A stretch of 64,000 nt of DNA from Carya illinoinensis (GCF_018687715.1 NC_056762.1:30740864-30804863), one strand, 5' to 3'; shown: positions 44,951 to 58,147, counted from the first letter of the stretch. Notes: generated by a model from the letters alone, not told the origin. Translations and numbers: made by a program.

Positions 44951-46520
44951 AAATTTAACAAGAAAAATGTTAATTGTCATTACTGGCATATGTTTGGCCA
45001 TTACAAGAATGAGTATCCCAGATTAAAGAACAAGGAAGAAGGTACAAGTTCCATCAATGTTGTTAGCGATGAAAAACAATCTAATAGCTCTGATGTTGTC
45101 CTAACAGTCTTTTTGGTGACAAGTGGGCTATGGACTTAGCTTGCACATCCTATATGTGTCCCAAAAGTGATTGGTTCACTACCTATTAATTAATCAACAG
45201 TGATTTCATTTTGGTTGGGAATGATATGGCATGTGAGATTGTTTGGATTGGTTCAATCAAGATTAAAATGTATAATAGAACCGTTAGAACTTTGTCTAAT
45301 GTTTGGCATATTTCATCTTTGAAGAAAAATATTATATCTTTGGGCACTCTTAACTATTTTGGTTATCAGTATACAACTGAAGGTGGAATCATTTGAGTCT
45401 ACAAAGGCTCTCCGGTTGTAATGAAGGGAAATAAGACTTATGGTCTATATTTTCTTCATAGTAGTACAATCATTGGTATAGCTGCAATATTGACTTCAAA
45501 TGATCTAGATTTGGACATCACTCAAATGTGAGTAAAAAGTCTATGGTTATCTTAAGTAAGCAGGTTTACTAACTTCGAGGTCCATCTTTTCTTATCCCCT
45601 AGAGGTGGCGTTCAGTATTTACTCATGTTCGTTGATGACCATTTGAAAAAAAGTCAGGATTTATTTTTCTAAAGTCTTGGAGTGATGTGTTTGATAATCT
45701 TCAAATATTGGAAGGCTTTGATTGAGAATTCGACAAGCAAGAGGTAAAGCTACTTTGTACTAACATTTTGGGATGGAATTTTGATATTGTCAAGTATCGA
45801 ATAATTGGATCACTCCACAGCAACATGGAGTAGCTGGGCGGGTGTATGCTTTGGAATGCCAAGCCTATCTAAAAATTGAGTGAAGTCAACACAACTTGCT
45901 ATTGGATAAACCTTTTTTTTTTTTTTTCCATAGCTTTTGAGTTGTTGTTTCTACTGGAGAAGAGAGTAGGGTTATGGCAAGAATGTGGAGTTGATGGGAG
46001 AGCTTCACAGAAGGAGTGTAGGTGGCAGTTTAGATCATGCTATTGGAAAGTAGCATGATTCTAATTTTGGCATTGGCGCACAGTGGGAGCAAGTCTACAT
46101 TTTTGTTTGGTAGATAAAGGAGGCAATTTGGCCACCTTCGAGATATGCTCATGTAGATTTTGTGGTGTACTTAATTTGACAGAGAATATTGGTTATTAGC
46201 CTTCCACGCATGTGTATTTAAAACTTGTTATTCAAGTAAGCAATTTCTATAGTGGTGTGTTACTTTTGTATGAAGAGGTTGAATATCTTCATTAGGACCA
46301 ACCTTGTGATTTGGTAAGTTGTCTATGGAGATGAAGACTTTTGGGTGGAAATGGGTCTTCAAGAGATAGGCGTTGTGCATCCTGTTTGGGATTTGTGGAT
46401 GAGTTTTTTTTTTTAATCTTTGGTGAGCATTTTTAATGTCTTTGTTGTCAAATGGTGAAATTCGATTTGATGGAATTCATTTTGTTTAGCCTTGATAGAA
46501 TTCAAGTCAAAGTAGAGATT

Positions 46521-47021
46521 TGTTGGAATGATGGCTTGATTTCCTATTGAAAACATCATTCTAGAGTTTTGGCTCAACTTTGGGTCAAGCGAACTTCAGA
46601 GAGATTATTCGCTCGACATTGGCTCAACACTTTGTTCGAGCAAATGTTCAAAAACTTAATTTTTAGGTCTTCTCACGCCGCCCACAATATATATGTTATG
46701 TTATGTTATAACATTTGTAAGTGTGATAGATGCGAGAGCTACGGCCAAACAAAGAGAAAAGAGATCATTCCTTTTGTAAAATTTGAGAACTCATTGAGTG
46801 TATTGGAGCTTTGAGATTGAGAAGTGATTTGTGATTTCTCTATTGTATTCTATTTTTGTGATAGTTAATTCCTTCATATCGATTCCATCAGTGGAAGTAA
46901 GCTATTATTCAAGCCAAACCACTTAAATTTTGATATTCTTTATGTGATTGTCAAATATTTTGTTATTTATTTCCGCTAATCTATTTCAAAGTTGTCTCTA
47001 GATATCCCATTAATCCTAACA
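46521..47021 (+). repeat. 3' LTR of the deleted copia element
   Basis: 501 bp, homologous to 43714-44236 with many substitutions, so the insertion is not recent. Confidence 0.92.
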
Positions 47022-47733
47022 AAATGCTTATAAAGTTGTATGCAGAAACCAAGGCAATGTGTTTAGAACTGACCGTTCTATGCTTCCTTCCGTTGATAAG
47101 CTTGAGGCTCATGCGTGAAGGCAGAAGAGATGAAATTTATGCATGGGAAATAAACATTCTTTTGAAACATTTTTCTGCTTTCAATGAGCCCTGTCTATCT
47201 TGGAAAATAAACAAGAAAAGAAAAACAACAAATTCCGGCTCCAACCACATTACTAAGCAGATCCTAGCTTACTCGTGAAATAAAACCCATGGCCCGTTTT
47301 AGACCAATCAATATCTCCATCTCAAGGTCCGATTTGATGCTGCCGAAGTGCCGAACGCTAGAAACATAAATGTGAGTGTGGTAGAGAGAGAGAGAGAGCA
47401 CAACAATTAGAAAGTAAGAATCCGTCTTATAAGCCAACGTTACAATTTATCAACATACACAAGTCTGCTCAAGCACACAGCCACACCTAGTAGGTCATCA
47501 CCGATAGAAACCTTTCACTCGGCCTAACTCTACATTACATAGTATGTTCTGTAGCGGTCAGAAACTTTAAGCCCTTCCATGAATATATGTTGCTCGAGAT
47601 GAATTTCACCACTTGACCAGCTTTAATTAATTTGAAAAGGTTACATGAGTGCCAGGAAGAGAGAGAGAGGGAGGGAGAAGCACAACCTCTTAATTGTTCA
47701 CGTGGACTATGCTTCCGTTCTAAGTATTCTGAA

Positions 47734-50700
47734 CTATTTTGGTGGAGCCAAATTCAAATTCTTCGAAATTTCTGTCCGCTGGTGAAAAAAACCACCTGAT
47801 CCAAAGTTTACAATGAAAAACAAATAGCAAACTCAAGTGACTTCGTTGTGATAAAAGGGTAATAGAATGAGTAATATGAAAGCAACTTCAAACCAAACCA
47901 GGCTATCAAAACCGCAAACAGTACTAAGCAATCAGTTCTAGATTATAATATATGTTTCAAGAAAATAGAAAATTAGATAAAATATGAAAAATATTGTCGA
48001 CGCCATGCAAATGAGCAAGACTGTAAAGGATATGCCATCAAACATTCCCTACGGTAAATTGATCTTCTATACAGGCTTTCATAAACTAATTGATTACATC
48101 CCTGTTCGTGCGGCACGTGTAGATCCTCACTTGATACTCATTCAAACAAAACCTACAGCACAAATAAGGTCATAAACTGCCCAATTATTTTATTTTAACA
48201 GTTCTGCATTCGTTCAAACAATATATATATAATTAATATCTGCCATGGAAAGCTTATTGTTAGTAATTCAAGTATAAAGAGAATAGATGGTAATAAATAT
48301 TAGGTCAACTTTACAATCTATATAATAGGATGTTGACAAGGAGGAAGTATAAAATCTTATTCTAGCTTTTTCTAAATTCAAAATCCTATTCTGAACCAAA
48401 TCTACTAAAATGAAGTTAGATAGGGATTAGGGACTTAAAAATAGCATATCACCAAAAACTAAAACCACTTATTGTATTATTTTTAATTTGTTCTCCCTTC
48501 TTTCAGTTTCTGAGAACATTTCTTGGTACAATCAACATCAACCCTAATCTACAATGGTTGATTGTAGAGTATGAGATGCTTGGTATGTCCTCAAGGGCTA
48601 GAGTATGAGATGCTTAACTAAGTGTTTTTGAAAAAATGAAATAATTTACATAGTTTGGCCATCCTAAGCCGCCCCTCACCTTCAACTAAGTAGTGGGCTA
48701 AAAGCAGTCAACTTCTTAGCTTGTCTGCAGGGGTCTTCACAAAATAAGAAATCATAGAAGACAATTAAACAATGACACCAAACTAGAAAATGGTTAATCA
48801 AATATTTGGATCTTGAGTTCAAGAAGCTATCTCCAACTAATGCATATGATAGATCTAATTTGGTCAATATAGCATCGATCATAACCAGACAATCACGCCA
48901 TATTGAATCTACAAAGGAGCTTTGTTGACGTGGCAATGCTTAGGGCACTATACATGCATCAATTATAATTTGGTATTCACAGCTTTATGGGATTGAGACA
49001 ATGGGATCCCTGAACCTCTCTACTCTTTGCATTGATAAAGGAGGTACTGAGTACGATATTATTAGCTATAGTGAACAGGGGATTACTATCAAGCTTCTCA
49101 GTTGGGCCTTGGCAAAATAATGAGATTGTTGCGTCTCATCTCATTTCCACAGATGATACCTTGATCTTTTCTGACGATGTACTAGATCATATCCGCCACT
49201 TGAGATGTCTATTCTTATTTTGAAGACATGTCAGGGTTGAAAATCAACTTAGGCAAGTTTAGGACCAGTCCCGGTTGAAATAGTGGACAATATTAAAGAA
49301 TGTAATGCAAGACGACTCTTTTTATTATATGCATTGCAGATGCTATAATATATTGTAGATAACAGACCTTGGATCCACTGAAATTTTTAAGGGTCATAGT
49401 TTATGTAACAAATCAACAACACATAGGATTTTACACAAGCAAGAGGTACTTGGCAGGTTGCAGAACTAACCTCGTCTTGATAAAAGGTGGATATGGGAGC
49501 GAGGTCCCTCAAACTTCCAGTTATCTTCATCCAAGGATTTAACCTCCTTATCAAGTGAAGCCATCAGATCTGATTTTAGAACTACAATTAAAAAGCAACT
49601 GGTCTCTTATTATGAGAACATGTGTCTGGTATGAAAGAGCCGCAGAAAAGAAGAGACCATAGAATAACTTTACGCGTTCATACTAAGAATCCAGGGAAAC
49701 TGCCTGCACCTAATTGAGCGTGAAATAATAACCACATCTAGTTAAGTGGATTCTTCGTTTTTTTGTTAGTCTTTTATTTTCCTCCAAACCAAAACATAAA
49801 TGAAACATAAGACCTAAATTGTAAATTTGTTTACAACAGTTCTCAGAAACAGGAAAAAAAAAGGTTAATGAATTACACATGGATTTTTTTTTCTGATTGA
49901 TAAGCAATAAACATTTCATTAAAAAGCTCAAACCGCATATTCCAAGTAGACAGGTCGTATACAAGAGAGATACCTGTCTAGAATGAGGATAAGATAAAAG
50001 ATAATCAAGTAAGTTCAGCACCTTAAAGTCTATCGAAGCAGTCAAAAGGAGTAGAGTCTTGAAAAAAAAGTCTTGAGGAAGTGCATATGGAAACTCAACC
50101 TTTTGATAAGCACACACAGAAATTTCGACTTTAGAGGCACTTTAAGTCACATACATGGAATCAAAAGATGCCTTAGGTGTGTCAAATCCTGTCAAATTAA
50201 ATCAACATAGCTTCATAGACACCTTAAGGAAAAGAAAAGTCACTAAAAAGATAGGAATTTTGGTTGTTTGAAACCCCAAAAGACAGAATTCGTTACACAA
50301 GTTTGCCTTAGTTGTTTCTTTTATTTTTCTTTTGATAGAAAAATGAATTACAGAAATACAATGGCCCGCGCGGCTCCAATAGACAAGTTTCAGAAAATAG
50401 TTTAAACTTAAGATGGAAAATAGAAGACCAGAACGCAAGGTATACAGATAGCCAAGATCGAGGGATTTTCAAAGTAATATGAACCACAGCACTTGAAAAT
50501 ACTTGGCTATAAACAGCATCCTATCCCACTTATGGCAAAACTCCCTGTGCTAACGAAGATTCGAAATTAGGCCAAATGCTTCCGAAGTTACCGACCCCAA
50601 ATCAAAAGCCAACGAGTCTGACCCAATTAGTAACAATAACTAGCTAAACTCACAACGATAATGCAGAAGAAACAATGACCCAGACGACTCCAATTGATGA

Positions 50701-51025
50701 ACTTCAACAAATAAGCTTAATCATACGAAGAAAAAAAATTAAAACCCAGATTGTTTAAGTTAACAAAGTCCCACAAGAATAACAATAAGCCCCAAAGATA
50801 GCGTGGAAACATTACGATTCAGAAAGTCAGATCAGTCGATTATAAAAGAGAAATTTAACTAAAGGAAAGTAACGAACCGAGCAAGGCCTCGTCTTTGCGC
50901 TCTTGAATTGAAATGAGATCAGGTGGGATATGGAACTCCTCCGTGGACAAAGCAGCATTGCTGCTATTCCCTCCCATTATTGTTGTGGTTGATATTGAAG
51001 AATGAGCTGGTGATGAACTATTCAT
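47734..51025 (-). CDS. SAMBA: SAMBA-like APC/C regulator (3 exons, 106 aa)
   Basis: Exons on the minus strand: 51025-50878 (49 codons plus 1 base), 49581-49471, 47795-47734, all with GT-AG borders and matching phases. The product starts MNSSSPAHSSIST, then FHIPPDLISIQERKDEALLV, LKSDLMASLDKEVKSLDEDN, WKFEGPRSHIHLLSRRGG and ends NLNLAPPK. This matches my recollection of plant SAMBA, a small nuclear protein that binds the anaphase-promoting complex and restrains cell proliferation during early growth. A Ser/Thr-rich N-terminus precedes the conserved core. Introns are about 1.3 and 1.7 kb and hold LINE debris. Without exon 3 the second exon would end at an in-frame TAG right after the donor, so the exon 3 choice matters. 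No defects are seen. Confidence 0.88.
49030..49270 (+). pseudogene. LINE (L1) reverse-transcriptase fragment in SAMBA intron 2
   Basis: Translates to VNRGLLSSFSVGP, then SHLISTDDTLIFSDD and IRHLRCLFLF, and, after a frameshift, a remnant of the GLKINL motif. This corresponds to the catalytic [FY]ADD region of plant L1 elements with Ala replaced (STDD). It is in the opposite direction to SAMBA, and both ends are lost. Confidence 0.8.
49880..50150 (-). mobile_element. Possible LINE 3' end in SAMBA intron 1
   Basis: The minus strand ends TTTAATGAAATGTTTATTGC, TTATCAATCAG and an A-run, typical of plant L1 3' ends. The 5' extent is uncertain. Short ACATGGA matches near both ends could be a weak TSD. 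Confidence 0.4.
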
Positions 51026-51189
51026 TTCTGAATTCCTTCGTTGTTTTTTCTTTTTCTTTCTAGGAAGAATTGCTTTTGCTCAGAAGGAAAATTTCACACC
51101 TAGGCAAAGCCAAATTCAAAGATACAAGCAACTGGGTGTGTGTCTCCCCCTCGCAGCGTCAGTGAATCAGTGATTAATTTGTTATTGAG

Positions 51190-52329
51190 GCAGGCTTGAT
51201 CCTGACTTTGAAGCCCAGTTAGGTTTTTAGGAATGAGCCTCACGGCTGCTTCCAGGCCCACATTAGCCCACGTGTCTCCGTAACTTCTCTCTTAATGCAC
51301 AAGTGGGATGTAAATAAAATGTGTTTTTGTTAGATATAGTTATTTATATGTATTTTTAATGCATTTTATTAATGAAATTAGTTAAAATAATTATTTTATA
51401 ATAAAAAAATATGATACAATTAATCACATCAGTAAAATATATAAAAGATAAGAAAAAGTGATTATATATAAAATTATTGTAAATAAATAAGTAGGTAAAT
51501 AAGATCGACTCAAGTTTGATTTAATTTTTTTTATTAAATAAAATGTTTATGAATACAAAATTACGATGATTATTTAACGATACAACTCGTATAGAATTTA
51601 GGTTGACTCATATAAATTTCAATAACTTCATATTTATTATTTTGTTATAGAGTTAACGTTTTATCTATAATGAGAATATTTTTAATATTTAAAGATATTA
51701 TAGAAAATCATACTTTTAATATTAAACATGTTACTTAAACTTTTATAAATATAATCATTGATATATGTATAATAAACTTAATATAGATATTAACAAAAAA
51801 AAATCAAAACTTGTTTGTTAATTCTAGACAAAGTTATCAAACTCAATATAAATAACCGATTTTACTAAAATGACACAGCTCATAAATAAACTCAAACTCA
51901 ATTAAATAGTATATAATATGATCGTGAACATAAAATCCAATTTGATTGTAGCTTTTTGCCTGAGGAGTGGTTCTACATTATCGCTCATTGTTATCGCTTT
52001 CACATTTTGAATTTTTTTTTTTTCTTTCACAATTTTTAATGTATTTAAATATTTTTAAAAAATAAAAAAATACACCAATATATTTTAAATCACTTTCTAG
52101 TAAAAAAATAAAAAATTTACCTAGTGGTCAACTAGAACAACATTTCTTGATGGAAAGTTCAAGCTCGACTTATTTTCAAATAAAAGTTAAATAAACAAGA
52201 TTTGACCACTTACTATTCACTTGTACCCAACTCATCTACGTCCTTATAAGCAGATACCTTGTGAGCATTAATAGACTCTCTTCGACTTCTTCATTGGCAA
52301 GACCCACTAGGTATCTCTCTGTGGTAACT
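51190..52329. other. SAMBA upstream and AT-rich intergenic DNA
   Basis: GC-richer just upstream of SAMBA (to about 51300), then AT-rich. A CCCACGTGTC G-box-like motif lies near 51268. No gene seen. Confidence 0.4.
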
Positions 52330-52815
52330 TTTCGTCAAGGACAAAAAGTGTTTAAATATGTTCAAAAGCTTTTTAATGATAGAGTTGGGTTATCTTATTG
52401 TTATATAATAAAATATTTTTTAATATTAAAAAAATAGAAAGTACATTTAAGGAAAAATATTATTTTGATGTTTTTTCTTGAACGTGCTTTTCTAGATAGC
52501 ATAACTTAGTTCCAATTTTAAAGAAAATTATCAATAGATGAAAATACTCTTACAACTTTCAGTTAATTAGAGTTTTATCCTATAATCTTATCATAGGCAC
52601 CACACTACCTCAAATAGTGTTTATGTCATCTCTACCTCAAAAATTAGTTTTTTATATTGTTTCTAAATCAATGTAAAATATTTGAAAATATTTAACATAT
52701 AGTTACCAAACTGTAAATAATTTTTTAATAGTAAGGCTTATTACTCAAACTCTATAACTAAAACCTTAAAACTAAAAACTATATTACCCCCAACAATCTC
52801 AAACATGCACTAAGT
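52330..52815 (+). repeat. Dispersed repeat D, copy 2
   Basis: Direct, diverged copy of 42050-42605 ending near CTCAAACATGCACTAAG. Non-coding. Confidence 0.6.
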
Positions 52816-53655
52816 AACTCCTATGTTTATTCCTATTACAATAAACCCTCCACTAACAAATGCCACCCCAATAGGCACTAAACTTGGGGTCGCTAATGCA
52901 CTAACCCAAAATCCCCAAATCATCATCAATTTAGCTTATAAATTGATAATAGCGAAATCCCTTGCCTCCCCTATGAAACTCATGGGCATGTAATCAGTTT
53001 AATTCACTTTGGTTTTGGACATATTTTGAAATTGAACAAATCTAAGTCGATTTTGAAATTCTAAGAACCTATACAGACCCATTCATACAAAGAATTAAGA
53101 ACTTTCGATTTTTTAATTTTAGTTTATAAGTATAATTCAATTTTTGTTAGGTTAGTTGGTTTTTCTAACCTAAATGATTTTTTTTTTACCCCAAATATAA
53201 TAGAGTCCAAAATATTATTTTCAAAAATACCATGCATATTAACCAAATAACCAAAATATTAAAAAAAGACAAACAATTACGAATGTAACTAGAGGTGTGT
53301 ATTCAGACCATATTTTTTTTCAATCCAATCTAGAACCTAGTGATCCAAATGACTTGGATCTGGTTACATATATTGGGGATTAACTCAGGTATTCGTATAT
53401 GGTTTTATTTTTAAAAAATTGTTTTATTATTACAAACGACGTCGTTTTGTACATAAAAAACTCTGTTATTTTGAGTTTGGGATTAATTCCCCCAGCCCTA
53501 TTAGATAGATTACCTCTCTCTAAACTTCTAGCATCCCTATCGTTTATCCGTCGCCATTGGTGACTTGCAAAGTTTGTCGTTTGTTAACATCACAAATACC
53601 CTAGTTTTTTCTTGCTACTCTCGATATGTTCCACTCCCTCCCCCCTCTCTCTTTG
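52816..53655. other. Intergenic DNA, no gene seen
   Basis: AT-rich; ACGACGTCGT palindrome near 53438. No recognisable exon or element. Confidence 0.5.
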
Positions 53656-53660
53656 TGTTT

Positions 53661-54646
53661 TGTTAGGAGTATACTGAAGTGTATGTGGAAGGAACTAAAA
53701 ACAACAAAGGGTCTAGAGCTTGTGATCGAGGACAGAAGACTTAGTCATTCGGGAAAGTTAATAAAATGGGGAGTTTTTGTATCATAGTTATACGGTGTAT
53801 TTTAATCTTACCATTTGTATATAAATAGCTGGAAGAATAGAATGTGATCTATCTTAGAATTATATTGCTGTTGTAGTTTCTAGAGGAAGGATTTCCCTCA
53901 AAGTAAATCCATTATCATGTTCTTGATTCAATTCTTGAGTTGAAGTTCTTGTCATACTTGATTCCTTATTTCTTTCATAACCAAGAAAACCCATAACAAT
54001 TGGTATAAAAAAGGGTGATACTCTCATGGAAGACTACACCAGATCCACGTTACTCCAATAAAATTTTCAAAGGTAACAGAATGAAACAGAAGATCAGGAG
54101 ATGTTCCAAGTCTTGAAAATGGTAATAACTCAGTCTTGGAAGCTTGGCTGCAAAGTGTTTGATGTAATGACTAAATGGGTTGTTAAATATTTCGCCCTCT
54201 AGTTACTCAAGGTATTGCCACCTCATTGGCCCTTTGATAGAGGAAGAGAAATAAATCATGTAGGAAATTATTAGCTTTTTGGTTAACGCTTTTGAAGGAA
54301 TGGAGAATGTTAAGAGTATACTAAAGTGTATGTGGAAGGAATGAAAGACAACAAAGGGTCTGGAGCTTGTGATTGAGAAAGAAAGACTTAGTCATTTTGG
54401 AAAGTTAATAAAACGGAAAGTTTTTGTATCATAGTATATGGTGCATTTTGATCTTACTATTTGTATATAGTAGCTGGAAGAATAGAATGAGATCTTTTAC
54501 AAAAGTGTAATGTTGTTGTGGTTTTTGGAGGATGGATTTCCCTCGAAGTAAATCCATAATTATCACGGTCTTGATTCAGTTCTTGAGTTAAAGTTCTTGT
54601 CGTACTTGATTCATTATTTCTTTCATAACCCATAAAACCCATAACA
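53661..54646 (+). mobile_element. TRIM: 986-bp miniature LTR element
   Basis: LTRs 53661-53998 (338 bp) and 54308-54646 (339 bp) both run TGTTA(G/A)GAGTATACT...CCATAACA. The 309-bp interior starts with TTGGTATAAAAAAGG, a decayed tRNA-Met primer site, and has no coding capacity beyond a gag-start-like MEDYTRSTLLQ. Flanking 5-mers TGTTT (53656-53660) and TATTT (54647-54651) match at 4 of 5 positions. Confidence 0.88.
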
Positions 54647-54651
54647 TATTT

Positions 54652-55689
54652 CTCTCTTTCTCGCTACTCTTTCTAAGTTCTAAATGTGAATGTTAGTTTG
54701 TATCAGGATTTTTATATTTCTATTTAAAATAGGATGCACTTTGCTTAGATTTGGGCTTTTTTTTCTCTATTTTTTCACCCACTTTACTAATTTTTGTGTT
54801 TGGTTAGGTTTTAGTGTTTCTAAACTCTTTCATTAGCTATTATTTTACTAGAACTCAAGTTTTTGCTGAGATTTTCCCTTGCATATCTCATTATTTTACT
54901 GCGATGGACTATACTTTTGTGGAGTATGATGTTCATTGAATATGATATTCTCTCTATATGTTTCTATTTTGAATATTCTCAACAATGTCTAAAATGTGAG
55001 AATAGATATTTTTCTAAAGGAAACTAGGTTTCATAAAAGATTATGTTAAGGCTTTTATTAACAGATTTGTTGATTTTAATGTTTAAGATTTTAACATTGT
55101 ATTGAAGAGCTCTGGTGCATTCGTGATCTAATTATATGGACTTAACCTTTGTGATTTAGGATGTGATCATATTAAGAATAGTTGGCTTAAATTGTAATCT
55201 CTTTGAAGTAATATTAGTATTTTTTTTTTTTTTTGGATCATTGTGACGCCTCATCCCTAAAGTGTATACGCAAACAATTTTTTTTTTTTCAAGGAAGCAT
55301 CAAAGGACTTGTGTTCTAGCATGAAGGAAAATCCAAAGAAGTGTGTTCTGGAATGAGGAAGTATGATACAACATGAAAAAAAGACAAAAAAAAAAAAAAA
55401 AGGAAGTAAAAATAATAGCTAGCTAGGATAAAACATGCAAGGAAAAGAAAGAAAAAAACACACCATCGATCTATAATGTTGGCACAACATTTAAAGAGGA
55501 ACTTCTTATAATTCTGACATTTTGTTGCAATTTTTGTGATGTAAAAAATTATAAAAAAATCCATTATTTAATCAAAATATCCTCTTTTCAAATATAGATG
55601 TGAAATGAATAATGCAAGGATCCTTTGTCTATCATTACTCATTCAAAGAAAAGGACCGTCATGAGAGCTATTATGCAATATATATATAT

Positions 55690-55732
<43 letters not shown>

Positions 55733-56100
55733 TGTTCTTGCAATATATATAGACATAGACCAAATATATATGGAGATTTTTTGTAGTGTTATTCTTATTG
55801 TTTTATTAAGATTTTTCCATAACACATGTTGCATCATTTATTGATCCTGTCGTCACTAACACCAGCATAGGTTTACCAAATTAATAACAATGCAACTTAG
55901 TCAAATTTTCTTATCAACAAAAGAGAACATTTTAGTTTTATCATTCACATATATATTTATTAAAGTGGCTGTTAATTTGATTTGATCTCTATCATTTTTT
56001 GCTATTGATTTGTTTCTATCATTCACTTTTGCTATTGATATGTTTATATCATTCTTTTTTTTCTTTTTTTATTTCTATTATATTTGTTTCGTTATTTTTT
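54652..56100. other. Intergenic DNA, no gene seen
   Basis: Contains T-runs near 55220 and 55275 and a (GA)n microsatellite at 55691-55728. The ORFs crossing these are low complexity. Confidence 0.5.
55691..55728. repeat. (GA)n microsatellite
   Basis: About 19 uninterrupted GA units. Confidence 0.97.
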
Positions 56101-56179
56101 ATTTTTAAAACAGATGAATGATAGTTTTAGGATAGTATTGGTGGTACATAACCCAATGGTGTTGGTGGTTCTGGTTCAG

Positions 56180-57900
56180 TTCATATGTCATGGATTTAAA
56201 GGAAAACACTAGTTTTTTAGTGAACTCCTTCATGAATACCGTAATCCTCACACTATCCCTCCCTTCAAAGGCAAAAAGAGTCAAAAAGACTAGCAACCGG
56301 TCTCTAGTATATGATCACTTTATAAAGGTTAAACCTTTTGATTCCATTGACCCCCAAGCTCGATGCAATTATTACTCAAGACTATATAGATATCATTATA
56401 AAAATGACACTTCATCATTGACACACCACCTTTGATTTTCTTGTCAAAACTCTCCCATTAGAGAGAAAAATATTGGGAAGGATAAATCATCATTAGAATC
56501 GGGATTTATGATTGATGGTAAAGGTTCTAATCCTCAAAGTTTAGAAAAATATGATCCTGAAAAAATAACGCTAATGATTGTCAATTATTTCATCCAATGT
56601 GAATTGCCATTTAGGCTTGTGGAGCATCAAGCATTTGTTGAACCTCTGGGTACTTTAGAATATATATACACCTTGCCATCTAGGATCACTTTACAAAAAG
56701 ATTGTATAAATTTATAAAATAAAGAGAAACAAAAGTTAAAGGCTTTGTTGATTAGTCAAAGAGTTTGTTTGACACCGATATATGGACATCATGGGCAAAA
56801 CATGAGTTATATGTATGTTACATGCCATTTCATTTATCAAAATTGGATCTTGAATAAGAAAATCATTATGCTTTGTCATATTCATAATCACAAGGGTGAG
56901 AACATTGCTTGGATGTTATAGTCTAATATGATGAATAAGGAGATTGACCGACTTTGTATCATCATTGTAGATAATGTATCTTCTAATCATATCACTATTG
57001 ATTATGTGAGAATGGGTATAAAAGTTAAGGAGTTCATAATTTTAAGAGGTGAGTTTATGCACATGGGATGTGTTGTACATATTTTAAACCTCATCATATG
57101 TGATGATTTAAAAAATATTTATGAGACAATAACCAACATATAAGGTTTGTGAGATCTTCATCAGCAAGAGTTGATGCATTTAAAAAATGTGTAAAGAAGC
57201 TGAATATTGAGTGTGAAAAAAATGGTGTCTAGATGTTCATACTAAATGAAACTCAACATACCTAATATTGAGCAGTGCTGAAAAATATGAAAAATTTTTG
57301 TACTTATGAATATTGATAAGCCAGCTTTTGACGCCTGCATTTAAGAATTGGCAAAGTGATAAAATATTTATTAAGTTTCTAAAAGTTTTTTATGATGTCA
57401 TCTTGAAAATCTATGGTTCATTGTATGGGACCTCAAATATACTATTTTAGCAACTTTGTACAATTGAGCACACTTTGAGTAAAATGTTTAAGAGTAATGA
57501 AACTAAATTGATGAGCTTTAATGTGAAACTTAAGTTTGATAAATATTGAGGGAGTACAAATAAGATGAACATGATTGTTTCTGTAGCTTTTGTCCTATAC
57601 CCTCGATACAAGCGCAAAGGGATTGAATACGGAGATAGAATGGAGGCCAAAATGAGATTGCTTGTGAATTGTTTGATTGAGTAATACCAAAAGTTTAATG
57701 GGCTAAATAGTGAAAGATCAAATGTGGCCAAAAGAAGTTCTAATGCTACTTCCTCAAGTATTATTGGTGAAAATCTGAACTCTAAAGAATTTGATAAATC
57801 TCTAGAGCGATATTTTAAGGTGGAAAACAATCTAGTATTTGGTTGGGTCATAAACCAATTAATATTCAAGAAGTGGAAGAACATGTAGAAGGCATTGATA
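56180..57900 (+). pseudogene. hAT transposase relic (BED finger, RICESLEEPER-like)
   Basis: Broken reading in one direction. BED-type finger region: SLVYDHFIKVKPFD, ARCNYYSRLY, TSSLTHHL (56300-56435). The conserved core follows: MIVNYFIQCELPFRLVEHQ and LPSRITLQKD (56570-56700), YGHHGQNMSYMYVTCHF (about 56780), IHNHKGENIAWML, then DNVSSNHITIDYVRMG and GCVVHILNLI (56960-57095). C-terminal relics run to ERYFKVENNLVFG (57830). The order matches plant hAT transposases of the BED/RICESLEEPER group. The second Cys of the BED pair is Tyr, stops and frameshifts are frequent, and the dimerisation tail is not recognisable. Terminal inverted repeats were not found. Confidence 0.85.
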
Positions 57901-58147
57901 TCGAAGATAAATATATTTTTATGTTAATTTTGATTTTTTATTACTCATTTATCCGTTTAACTTAATCTCTTAATTTCTTTATTCTTAAAGTAACCCTCCT
58001 CTTACAACTTCAGCAACTTAAGCATTTTTTCCAATTGATTCTGGTGGTTCATCACATATGCACAACTTGTTGGTAGTAATTCTACACTCTCTGTTTTATT
58101 TAAATAAGCAATAAAAAAAAATGGCGTGACATGTTTAAGTTTGAGTT

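Larger units (their letters stand above)
43714..47021 (+). mobile_element. Internally deleted Ty1/copia element with perfect TSD
   Basis: TSD AAATG at 43709-43713 and 47022-47026. LTRs 43714-44236 and 46521-47021 both start TGTTGGAATGATGGC and end CCTAACA. The primer site TTGGTATCTGAGCA starts at 44239. Total 3.3 kb, shorter than typical full-length copia elements. It contains gag, a decayed protease and integrase start, but no reverse transcriptase or RNase H that I can recognise. Confidence 0.93.

Noticed and set aside
44317..45001. Minus-strand ORFs opposite the copia gag
   Set aside because: Antisense shadows; the plus strand carries the conserved gag motifs.
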